A DNA stretch of 64,000 nucleotides. Source: Paraburkholderia bonniea (lineage in GTDB: Bacteria > Pseudomonadota > Gammaproteobacteria > Burkholderiales > Burkholderiaceae). Location of the stretch: contig NZ_QPEQ01000001.1 of the NCBI RefSeq assembly GCF_009455625.1, positions 3,038,001-3,102,000 on the forward strand, in the 5' to 3' direction. Both the position numbers and the translations under genes were made by a program. Below, piece by piece: positions 54,830 to 62,789 of this stretch (the stretch's first letter is position 1; every line of letters begins with the position of its first letter). The notes under the pieces were generated by a model. The model made no database searches and was not told the origin of the DNA. It was given only the letters and a program-made list of their open reading frames with translations.

Positions 54830-55872
54830 GGCTGCGCCTTCGCTGTAGCCGCGAGACGTGCGGTGTCAAGCGCAATGGCTTTGAGGGTATCGATGATGAA
54901 ATCCAGCGATTCGTCGCGCGTCAGCGCCTCAATGCATTGCTGCCGGAACTGCTGCTCGTCATCGCCGCGCATCGCGGCCAGAAAAGCCTGCGGCAAGATC
55001 ACCGCATCCTTGACCAGATCAGCCGCGTCGAACACCAGGCCACCACGCCGGGTCTTGCCATGCAACACAGCCAGCCCATGAGGCAAACCCAGCACCCAGG
55101 TTGCCGTGGCACCAAGGCCGTAGCCCAGATAGTTACCGTGATCCAGAAAGCGGTTGGCCGCATCGGTGCCGCCACCGCGCTTGGCGCGCGTGAATTCGCC
55201 ATAGCCCACCGCCTCCACCGCGAGCTTGAACAGCGCTTTGGTCAGACGGGCTTCGGCGGTCAGCAGCTCGCTGACATCTGAGGCCGCAGCAATCTGCCGC
55301 TCAAACTGCGGCACCAGCACAAGCAAGCGCGCGACATCCACTGTGAAACCCGCATCGCGCAATGCCCGTGCGCTCCATGCCTGCTGCAACCGCTTCAAGC
55401 GATGCGTCTGCAACTGTCTGGCTGCATGCAAACGCCACGCATCGTCAAACCAGAAGCGCACCCACGCTTGCAGATATTCAGTAGGCCGATATTCGCTTTG
55501 CGGCGACAGCCACGCGACTTCGACATCGACCTCATTGGCACTGAACAGCGGCGTGCCGCCCCCACCACAGAAACCGACCAGCACACCCGCCTTCGCTAGT
55601 TCGCGCATCGCCGCCTGAGTCACGGAGGTGCCCGTGCCGAGCAGGATGCTGGTGGTGTTCGCAATTGGAATGTTCCAGTACAGGCTTTTTTTGCCCGCAT
55701 CGGTCACATATTCGACACGCCCACCTTTCACCAGCACCCGGCAATGTTCGAGGTAGTAAAGGTTGGCGCGCCTGGAATGCAGAATGTTCTTCAGATCGGA
55801 TGACCGTAACGATTCCAGACACCCTCCTCGGGTTTGATTCAATGAATTAGATGATTCGATTGCGCCAGGCAA
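54826..55872 (-). CDS. cas1: CRISPR integrase Cas1 (type I-F)
   Basis: 348 residues. LKNILHSRRANLYYLEHCRV, YWNIPIANTTSILLGTGTS, NRFLDHGNYLGYG and PHGLAVLHGKTRRGGLVFDAADL give the I-F Cas1 fold with its Glu-His-Asp metal site. The N-terminus carries about 20 residues beyond the typical start. No internal Met offers a shorter version, so either this start or a non-ATG one is used. First gene of the cas operon. Confidence 0.96.
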   Translation of the reverse strand: MPGAIESSNSLNQTRGGCLESLRSSDLKNILHSRRANLYYLEHCRVLVKGGRVEYVTDAGKKSLYWNIPIANTTSILLGTGTSVTQAAMRELAKAGVLVGFCGGGGTPLFSANEVDVEVAWLSPQSEYRPTEYLQAWVRFWFDDAWRLHAARQLQTHRLKRLQQAWSARALRDAGFTVDVARLLVLVPQFERQIAAASDVSELLTAEARLTKALFKLAVEAVGYGEFTRAKRGGGTDAANRFLDHGNYLGYGLGATATWVLGLPHGLAVLHGKTRRGGLVFDAADLVKDAVILPQAFLAAMRGDDEQQFRQQCIEALTRDESLDFIIDTLKAIALDTARLAATAKAQP

Positions 55873-56543
55873 AACCGGTTGTCAGGTTCAGCCTGAATCA
55901 GACAAGCGCTGAATCAGCGTCATGCGGCGGGTCGTGGCGGGTCGAAATCAGATGGCGGTCATCGGCCGCGTACTGGCCTTCGGTTCAAAGAAAAGCAATA
56001 CGCTGGTTTGCCGCTCCGGGATTCTCTTCTATATGGAGAAACAATATGTACTGCTTTTACATATGGCCGGTATAGCTCAGCAAGCCGGAAAAGAGTGCTG
56101 ACATAGCACAACGGCTGGATCTGCCTGGACCATGGTCATGGACGTGGAACGGGGCATAGACCACCACTGCAGGCGGGGTTGGCTGGCACGATGCGTTGGT
56201 CTTTTATGTCGGCTGCATCGTTTTCGTCGCTTGCCTCGTTTACGCGCAAGTCTTTGTGCGAACGGAATCAGATCTTGTTGGCAGCGCCCGGATAAAAATT
56301 TCCGGCCACTCATTACGCTGGCGGCTTACCGGCATCGCCAATGCAGCCGCTGAGCATGAAGGCTCGCGCTAAAACGGTATCTGTAAGAGAGGACTGCTCC
56401 GCCAGGGGGTAGCGGGAACGCAAGATGGATGAGCGCTGACGCCAGGCGCGGAACTCAGCCTGGGACAACCTCGGAAGTGACGAGCCATGGCGGCCCGTCA
56501 CTTGTCATGCTTCGGTCATGCTTAAGTCGCGCTTAGCTCACGC
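55873..56543. other. Intergenic region upstream of cas1
   Basis: About 670 bp. It should include the cas operon promoter. Nothing certain besides one possible small membrane ORF (56196-56372). A 15-bp stretch resembling a tRNA 5' end (56066-56080) is not followed by tRNA structure. Confidence 0.5.
56196..56372 (+). CDS. Possible 58-residue membrane protein (TTG start)
   Basis: From a TTG, the frame reads VFYVGCIVFVACLVYAQVFV, a convincing TM helix, then a charged tail ending HEGSR. There is no ATG, no clear ribosome site and no known family, so this may be a coincidence or a relic. Confidence 0.2.
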   Translation: MVFYVGCIVFVACLVYAQVFVRTESDLVGSARIKISGHSLRWRLTGIANAAAEHEGSR

Positions 56544-56855
56544 TTAGCGCATGTTGGCGTATTCCGCCGCCGCTTTCAGCTCGGCACTCGCTTGATCCAG
56601 CAGGCCCTTGGCACGTTCAGCATGGTCGCCCAGCTGATTCTGATTGGCCGATTGGGCCCGGCTGGTGGCATCGTAGGCTCGACGGATCGAAGCCTGCGCC
56701 GCTGCCAGTTCCGGATGCAGCTGCCAACTGATGTCCTGCTCAGGCGGCGGTGCTGGCGGGGCCACCACACAACCCGCCACGCTAGCCAGGACAAGGCTCG
56801 CGCAGATGAGCTTGATGGCACCGAGGCTCAGCTTGCTGGTGGGCTTAGCGGCCAT
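56544..56855 (-). CDS. Small DUF4398-type lipoprotein
   Basis: 103 residues. The lipobox LASVAGC at about residues 23-29 predicts a lipoprotein. The mature part is helical: HPELAAAQASIRRAYDA, GDHAERAKGLLDQASAELKAAAEYA. The same pattern occurs in the gene just upstream (HPELASAQASIR, GDHAENAKRLLDQASWELK), so the two are a tandem duplication. The start overlaps the upstream stop by 11 bp. A periplasmic envelope role is probable; function unknown. Confidence 0.75.
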   Translation of the reverse strand: MAAKPTSKLSLGAIKLICASLVLASVAGCVVAPPAPPPEQDISWQLHPELAAAQASIRRAYDATSRAQSANQNQLGDHAERAKGLLDQASAELKAAAEYANMR

Positions 56856-57120
56856 TAGCGTATTCCGCAGCCGCTTTCAGCTCCCAGCTAGCCTGATCCA
56901 GCAGGCGCTTGGCATTTTCAGCGTGATCACCCAGACGATCCCGGTTCGCCGACTGAGCCCGCTCAATCTGGACAAACGCCTGACGAATCGAGGCCTGCGC
57001 GGAAGCCAGCTCCGGGTGACGCGAGTAACTAACGTCGGCTGCAGGCTGAGCAACTGCGCCAGCCACGCCAGCGGCGAAATAAACGATAGGCAACAGTGCT
57101 GCCAGACGGTGCAATTTCAT
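56845..57120 (-). CDS. Small DUF4398-type secreted protein
   Basis: 91 residues. A Sec-type signal (MKLHRLAALLPIVYFAAGVAGAVAQ) has no lipobox, unlike its paralogue downstream. The mature helical core is near-identical in pattern to that paralogue. Translationally coupled with it. No enzymatic motif. Confidence 0.75.
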   Translation of the reverse strand: MKLHRLAALLPIVYFAAGVAGAVAQPAADVSYSRHPELASAQASIRQAFVQIERAQSANRDRLGDHAENAKRLLDQASWELKAAAEYANGR

Positions 57121-57490
57121 TGTCCAACTCCATGCAAGTGGGTGTTATTTCAGGCAAACCTGCCGGATGTCTCGCAGGCGGGGCATGCCGGCTTTCCTGA
57201 GTTAAGAGGAACAGGAACAGAACAAGGCAGGCAAAAAATAGCCTGCCCATTAAAACGGGCCGCCGAAGCGTTCCGTTGACAACCCATATAACATTTTTTG
57301 AGATAGAGATGTGAGGGGGTTATGGGGTGCTGGTTGCAGGAGAGCGGGAGCCGTTGTGGCACTAGTTCGGCCCAGACCTCGGATGGCTGGAGGCGTGAAG
57401 AAAATGTGGCGTGGCCCCCCTCCCCGCTACTCCAGGGAAAGCACCATAAAACACAAAAAATTTCCTCGAAGATGGAACGAAATAACCACA
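57121..57490. other. Divergent intergenic region
   Basis: Lies between the leftward DUF4398-type pair and the rightward Kelch lipoprotein. No gene recognised. It must hold both promoters. Confidence 0.5.
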
Positions 57491-57524
57491 TTTGTTACTG
57501 AAACCGAAAGCATTCAGTAACAAA
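57491..57524. promoter_or_regulatory. 12-bp perfect inverted repeat upstream of the Kelch gene
   Basis: TTTGTTACTGAA (57491-57502) and TTCAGTAACAAA (57513-57524) with a 10-nt spacer. The centre-to-centre distance is 22 bp, near two helical turns, and no T-run follows. This fits an operator rather than a terminator. It lies about 100 bp before the likely start of the lipoprotein gene. Confidence 0.55.
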
Positions 57525-57620
57525 TCTACGCATGATATGAGCCGTGCGCCACATGCTCCGCCAGAGAGCACCGGTGACGCGGTATCCGATGCCATATCGT
57601 TTTTGTCCCGGGGAATTTTT

Positions 57621-59564
57621 GTGATCCGTTTCTTCCTGCTCATCTTCAGCACCGCCTTCCTGATGGCCGCTTGCGGCAGTGACATGCAGACCGTTGCCGC
57701 ACCGGCCGGACTGCACTACACCACGCTCAACGCGAGCTATGCCGCCAACCAGCCAGTCGTACCCAATACACCCGCCAGCAGTGGCGGGCCGATCGCCCTG
57801 TATGCGGTCACGCCAGCGCTGCCGCCTGGCCTGACGCTTGATGCCACCAGCGGCATCATCAGCGGCACACCGGCCCAGCCCACTGCGCGCGCCATCTATA
57901 CGATCACGGGCAGTAACAAAGGCGGCTCAGCGACCACCGCCATCACGATTACCGTGACCTCCGGCGAAACCGCGCCCGCCAACCTGTCCTACGACGCCAC
58001 GCCGGTTTCATATGAACTGGGTGAAGCAATCACGCCGAACCTGCCGCACAGCGAAGGCGGCGCCATCACCGCGTGGTCGGTCACGCCGGAGCTGCCGCCG
58101 GGCCTGCAACTCGACGCAGCGACCGGGGTGATCAGCGGCACGCCGAGCATCGTCACAACCGCCACCACCTATACGGTAAGCGGCAGCAACGGCGCGGGTT
58201 CGGTCAGCACGGCGCTGGTTATCGCCGTAGCGCTACCGGTCCCGCCCGCGAGTCTCGCGTATGCACAAAGCTGGGTGCTAGGCGGCGAGGGCCGAGTCTT
58301 GCTGACCAATTCGGCGCAGTCGAGCGGTGGCGCGATTCGCCGGTTTAGCGTAACGCCAGCGCTTCCTGCTGGCCTGAGCCTGAACACCCGCTCCGGTGAA
58401 ATCAGCGGCACGCCCACGGAAACGGTCAGCCGCACGATGTACACCGTGACGGGTGCCAACGCGGCGGGCTCGGTCAGCGCACCGGTCTCGCTCGAAGTCG
58501 TCAAGCCGGGCACCTGGGCCCAGGGCAATCCGATGAACGAGGCACGCGTCAGTCATTCTGCGACCCTGCTTGCTGATGGCAAGGTGCTGGTGGCGGGCGG
58601 TGATCTATATGGTACGTGGGGCCAAGTCCGCTCTAGCGCCGAGATCTACGATCCGGCCCATGGCACATGGACGGAAACGGCGGGCCCAATGAACGTCCCG
58701 CGCGCGATGCATGATGCGATGCGGCTGAAAACCGGCCCGCACGCCGACGCCGTCCTGGCAATTGGTGGCATCGCCACGCAGCTGCAGAGCAAGCAGTCCG
58801 ACCGGTATGACCCCTTGAGCGGAACATGGACTTGGTCCACCAGTTTGATGAGTGAGATGCACGTCAACAATCAAACGACAACTGAGCTGGATGACGGCAC
58901 GATTCTTGTGGTTGGCGGATCGTTACCACCGCCGAAGATTTTTGGGCCAGCCGGGCTGGTTACGGAACGGTACGATCCAGTGTCGGATACATGGGCTGCG
59001 GCGGGGACGATGCAGTCGGCTCATGTGAGTCATACCGCGACGCTTTTGCACGACGGCACAGTACTGGTGGCAGGTGGCCAGCAAACGATTACGAGCAGCA
59101 GCACGACAGAGCGATACAACCCGCAAACCGGCATGTGGAACACAACAGGAGAGTTAGTCGAGCCGAGGTCGGTACATTCCGCGACGTTGTTGCCGGACGG
59201 CAAGGTGCTCGTTGCAGGAGGCACAAACCTCGCTGGCGTAACGCTGAACTCTGCTGAGCTCTACGATCCAGACACAGGTATGTGGTCTGCGATAAAGCCG
59301 ATGAACGTAATGCATCGGGACCATGTTGCGCTGCTGTTACCCAACGCTCAGGTGCTGGTGGCGGGTGGAGATACTTTGCGCACAGACCGGACGACGGAGC
59401 TGTATGACATTAAAACCGGTGAGTGGACCATGGCGGGCTTGACTCATACGAACCGGTTTGGCGCGACGTTCACCTTGTTGCCGAACGGCCAGGTGCTGGC
59501 GGCCGGACGTATAAGCGATAGCGGTGACACCGATGGCGCAACCACCGAGCTGTTTGTGCCTTGA
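57621..59564 (+). CDS. Surface lipoprotein with Ig-like (He_PIG) and Kelch repeats
   Basis: 647 residues from a GTG that gives a proper lipoprotein signal (IRFFLLIFSTAFLMAAC) with GGGGA upstream; an ATG at 57537 would leave a 28-residue hydrophilic leader before it. Three He_PIG putative-Ig modules follow (PALPPGLTLDATSGIISGTP and two variants, about residues 30-300). The remainder is a beta-propeller of about seven Kelch-like blades, each with a VLVAGG strand and a TERYDP/AELYDP turn. Probably an adhesin or scaffold on the cell surface; the ligand is unknown. Confidence 0.8.
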   Translation: MIRFFLLIFSTAFLMAACGSDMQTVAAPAGLHYTTLNASYAANQPVVPNTPASSGGPIALYAVTPALPPGLTLDATSGIISGTPAQPTARAIYTITGSNKGGSATTAITITVTSGETAPANLSYDATPVSYELGEAITPNLPHSEGGAITAWSVTPELPPGLQLDAATGVISGTPSIVTTATTYTVSGSNGAGSVSTALVIAVALPVPPASLAYAQSWVLGGEGRVLLTNSAQSSGGAIRRFSVTPALPAGLSLNTRSGEISGTPTETVSRTMYTVTGANAAGSVSAPVSLEVVKPGTWAQGNPMNEARVSHSATLLADGKVLVAGGDLYGTWGQVRSSAEIYDPAHGTWTETAGPMNVPRAMHDAMRLKTGPHADAVLAIGGIATQLQSKQSDRYDPLSGTWTWSTSLMSEMHVNNQTTTELDDGTILVVGGSLPPPKIFGPAGLVTERYDPVSDTWAAAGTMQSAHVSHTATLLHDGTVLVAGGQQTITSSSTTERYNPQTGMWNTTGELVEPRSVHSATLLPDGKVLVAGGTNLAGVTLNSAELYDPDTGMWSAIKPMNVMHRDHVALLLPNAQVLVAGGDTLRTDRTTELYDIKTGEWTMAGLTHTNRFGATFTLLPNGQVLAAGRISDSGDTDGATTELFVP

Positions 59565-59625
59565 TCTTGCCGGGCGGCTCGGGCGGCACTCGGGCGGCAT
59601 CAAGGCTGACGGCACTCATACTCTC

Positions 59626-59652
59626 AAAGCCTCACTGTTCCAGTGAGGCTTT
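59626..59652 (+). terminator. Terminator after the Kelch lipoprotein gene
   Basis: Twelve-bp perfect stem AAAGCCTCACTG / CAGTGAGGCTTT with a 3-nt loop, about 60 bp beyond the stop. Only a short T-run follows the stem. Confidence 0.8.
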
Positions 59653-59692
59653 ACTGTTTACGCCACCGGCCCGAAGCGGCCCGTTGGCGAAA

Positions 59693-59940
59693 TTAGCTTC
59701 GGCTCCGAGAGCCGCAATCCACTGCCCCCGGCCTTACCGCACACACATAGCTCTGAAGCGCGCGCAGCTCGTCTATCTCTCGCTGATCGTCGGCCGCGAC
59801 AGCGAAAACGCGCTGCGCAGTCGCTCGGTCGAGGTCAGCGTAGGCGGTAGCAGCATCGCCCACGCCGGTGGCGCTGGCAGCGCTGGACATGCTATCGGAA
59901 CCAGTTGAACAGCTGGCGACAGCTCCGCTCAGACGCTCAC
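59693..59940 (-). pseudogene. Phage lysis (Rz-like) gene remnant
   Basis: The last 60 codons read TAYADLDRATAQRVFAVAAD, DQREIDELRALQSYV and CAVR, a pattern of Rz-type spanin C-termini. The upstream part (SCSTGSDSMSSAASATG) is compatible, but no intact signal-anchor precedes it. A nearby rightward stretch, 59935-60096 (KKAHVQKQGEFAAAMEVL), may be another phage fragment. Together with the adjacent tRNA this suggests a decayed prophage end. Confidence 0.45.
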
Positions 59941-60190
59941 TGCGAGAGGCCCGAGCAGAGCGGCGGTGAAGAAAGCGCATGTGCAGAAGCAGGGCGAATT
60001 TGCTGCCGCAATGGAGGTGCTCCAGTTCCGTGATCTGCGTGCCAAGGCGGGCACGGACAAGGAGGAATGGGTGGGAATGACAGCAGCGAAGGACTAGCCT
60101 GGGCACGCCGACGAGCAGATGGCCGGGATGTCCGGCATCGGAAAGGCAACCTGGTAACGCCTACTCGATAGAGAAAACTGCGGAACAAAC

Positions 60191-60220
60191 AAAAAGGGCT
60201 CCAATCGCTTGGAACCCTTT
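60191..60220 (-). terminator. Terminator of the tRNA-Lys transcript
   Basis: Stem AAAGGG-TCCAA / TTGGA-CCCTTT with one mismatch and a short loop. Read on the minus strand a TTTTTG run follows. It lies 8 bp past the tRNA 3' end. Confidence 0.75.
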
Positions 60221-60228
60221 CAAATACT

Positions 60229-60304
60229 TGGTGGGGCGTGACAGATTCGAACTGTCGACCTACGGATTAAGAGTCCGCTGCTCTACCAACTGAGCTAACG
60301 CCCC
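60229..60304 (-). tRNA. tRNA-Lys (anticodon CUU)
   Basis: 76 nt with CCA encoded. Acceptor stem GGGGCGT / ACGCCCC, D-stem GCTC/GAGC, anticodon stem GCGGA/TCCGT around the loop CTCTTAA (anticodon CTT, reading AAG), T-stem GACAG/CTGTC with TTCGAAT. All stems pair fully. Confidence 0.97.
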
Positions 60305-60581
60305 AAACAGACGGCGAATTATGCCGCAAAGATCGGTACTTGCCTAGCCCTTCTATTACGCCCAGCCTCCCCCTGAAAATCCGCCCACGGCAGCCCGTGA
60401 CGCTGAAAACCGAAAGCCGATACGAACCCCGTCCTGGTATCATGCCCCGCCCGAGCTGAAAACCCGCCACACGCCGCACCCGGCAGTGGCAACGGCAACA
60501 ACACAGCAACACAGCGACACCCAGCCATAACCCCATAAGCCTCAGCCCCAAAGCAAGCCCCCTCCAAGGAGAAACTCACCA

Positions 60582-61451
60582 ATGTTCGATCAGATCGTAT
60601 TCGCGGGCGGCGGCAATCGCTGCTGGTGGCAGGGTGGGTTCTGGGATGTGGTCCGGCCGGAACTGGGCCTTCGTCCGCGTGTCATCACGGGAATCTCAGC
60701 TGGCGCAGCAACCGCGTGCATGCTCTACACACGCGATACCGAGTGGGTCATGCGCTATTACAGCGAAGCGTTGCGCCACAACCGCAAAAATGCGTACTGG
60801 GGCAATCTGCTGCGCAAAGAGCCGGTGTTTCCGCACTACCGCATTTATCGCCAGGCGTTGCTCGATATCTATGGCGAGGCGTTCGCCACGCTCGCGCAAG
60901 CGCCGGAAATTCGTGTGGGAATCTCGCATGTGCCGCGCTGGCTGGGTGCGCGCAGCGCGGTCGCGGCTGGTTTGATCGCCTACAACATCGAAAAATACGT
61001 CCGCAAAACGTTGCATCCCACGCTCGGTCAGACACTCGGGTTTCGGCCAGAGTTCGTGCGCGCGCAAGATTGCACGTCGGTCGAGGCGCTGGCTGATCTG
61101 ATCCTGCAATCCTCGTGCACGCCGCCTTTTACGCCGGTATTGCGCCGCGACGGCCGGCCGGTGCTGGATGGTGGCATGGTCGATAACGTGCCCGTCAGTG
61201 CGCTCGATGAAACCCCCGGCAAGGTGCTTGTGCTGGTTACGCGGCTTTATCCAAGGCCTCAGATGTTCGTCGTGCCGCATGGCGCGCAGCAGCGCTTTTA
61301 TGTGCAGCCTTCGCGCAAGGTGCCGATTTCAAGCTGGGATTACACCAACCCGGCGCAAATGCAGTTGGCGTATAACCTGGGCCGCAGCGATGGTGAGCGC
61401 TTCCTGCAACAGATGCCAGATCTGGACGCGCGTGCCAGCATGTCCGTCTAA
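60582..61451 (+). CDS. Patatin-like phospholipase family protein
   Basis: 289 residues. Oxyanion-hole GGGN (residues 9-12), nucleophile elbow GISAG (Ser39) and VLDGGMVDN with the catalytic Asp near 195 complete the Ser-Asp dyad. Expected to hydrolyse acyl esters of phospholipids. No secretion signal, so cytoplasmic or membrane-associated. AAGGAG precedes the ATG. Confidence 0.88.
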   Translation: MFDQIVFAGGGNRCWWQGGFWDVVRPELGLRPRVITGISAGAATACMLYTRDTEWVMRYYSEALRHNRKNAYWGNLLRKEPVFPHYRIYRQALLDIYGEAFATLAQAPEIRVGISHVPRWLGARSAVAAGLIAYNIEKYVRKTLHPTLGQTLGFRPEFVRAQDCTSVEALADLILQSSCTPPFTPVLRRDGRPVLDGGMVDNVPVSALDETPGKVLVLVTRLYPRPQMFVVPHGAQQRFYVQPSRKVPISSWDYTNPAQMQLAYNLGRSDGERFLQQMPDLDARASMSV

Positions 61452-61474
61452 CGCGTCTAGTACGTCTAACGCGT

Positions 61475-62491
61475 CTAGCCGCGCCGTCTGCTGCCGGAAA
61501 GTGCATCCGGGTTCACCACGCTAGTGGTATCGCCTGCATCGAACGCCAGAATGTTTCTGAAGGCGACGGAGAAATACAGCTCGTAGCTTTCGCGTTCCAC
61601 GTAGCCGATATGCGGTGTGCAAATCACGTTTTCCATCCGCAGCAGGCTGTAGCCCTGCAAGATCGGTTCGCTTTCGTAAACATCGAGCGCCACCATCCCC
61701 GGCCGGTTGTGCGCCAGTGCGTTCACCAGCGCGTTTTCTTCTAATAGTTCTGCACGGCTGGTGTTGACGAACAATGCGGTGGGTTTCATCAGCGTCAACT
61801 CTTTGGGGGTCACGATGCCGCGGGTGTCATCGTGCAAACGCAAATGTAGTGACAGCACGTCGCTCTGTGCAAACAACGCTTCACGGCTCTCGGCTACGTC
61901 GTAGCCATCAGCCTGGGCGGCTTCGCGTGAATGTTCTCGCCCCCACACCAGCACCTTCATACCAAACGCATGGCCATATCCGGCCACCAGCCGTCCAATC
62001 TTGCCGTAGCCCCAGATCCCAAGCGTCTGGCCGCGTAGCACCTGGCCCAGCCCGTAGTTGGGTGGCAGCGCCGAGGTCTTCAGGCCCGACTGTTGCCATG
62101 CACCTTGCTTCAGGTTCGCCACGTACTGTGGAATGCGCCGTTGCGCCGCCATGATGAGCGCCCATGTCAGCTCGGCGGGGGCGACGGGTGAGCCGCTGCC
62201 TTCCAGCACCGCAACGTGGCGCTGCGTGCAGGCAGCCAGGTCAATATGATTCGACACCTTGCCGGTTTGGCTAATCAGTCGCAGATGAGGCAGCTTGTCG
62301 AGCAGCTGTGCGTTGACGCGGGTGCGCTCGCGGATCAGCACCAAGGCATCGACTTCACCGAGGCGGCTGGCAAGTTGCCCCAGCCCGCGCACCGTATTGT
62401 TAAAAACCTTGACCTCGTGGTTAGCCAGCAAATGAAAGCAGTCGAGTTTTCGAACCGCGTCCTGGTAGTCGTCAAGGATGGCAATTTTCAT
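61475..62491 (-). CDS. D-isomer specific 2-hydroxyacid dehydrogenase
   Basis: 338 residues from MKIAILDDYQDAV; the open frame upstream of this is not typical. GIWGYGKIGRLVAGYGHAFG is the NAD-binding GxGxxG fold, NTSRAELLEE carries the catalytic-Arg region, and CTPHIGYVE the catalytic His. It interconverts a 2-oxo acid and a D-2-hydroxy acid; substrate not assignable. Convergent with the patatin gene (23 bp between stops). Confidence 0.88.
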   Translation of the reverse strand: MKIAILDDYQDAVRKLDCFHLLANHEVKVFNNTVRGLGQLASRLGEVDALVLIRERTRVNAQLLDKLPHLRLISQTGKVSNHIDLAACTQRHVAVLEGSGSPVAPAELTWALIMAAQRRIPQYVANLKQGAWQQSGLKTSALPPNYGLGQVLRGQTLGIWGYGKIGRLVAGYGHAFGMKVLVWGREHSREAAQADGYDVAESREALFAQSDVLSLHLRLHDDTRGIVTPKELTLMKPTALFVNTSRAELLEENALVNALAHNRPGMVALDVYESEPILQGYSLLRMENVICTPHIGYVERESYELYFSVAFRNILAFDAGDTTSVVNPDALSGSRRRG

Positions 62492-62789
62492 GGCAGGTAG
62501 GTTTTGCAACGCACCATGGGGTGCGAAACGGAGTGCTATGCTGATGGCCCCGCAGGTGACGTAGAAGCACCAGTTGGATGAATCTCGCGTTTTACAGTTT
62601 GTTGTATATCCGCGCAAGCCGCTTTACAGACAGTTTCAGACGGATACACCGCAACAGGCTCTTGAGCCCCTCGACGATCTGCAGCATTTCCCGTCTCCTG
62701 ATCTCTCCGAGACGGAAATACGCGCCTCTCGCACGCAGCGTCGCCGGGTTCGCAACGGTTTTACTTTGCCGCTACGAAACGGAGACACG

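Noticed and set aside
56066..56080. Stretch GCCGGTATAGCTCAG resembling a tRNA 5' end
   Set aside because: No anticodon or T-arm can be folded downstream.
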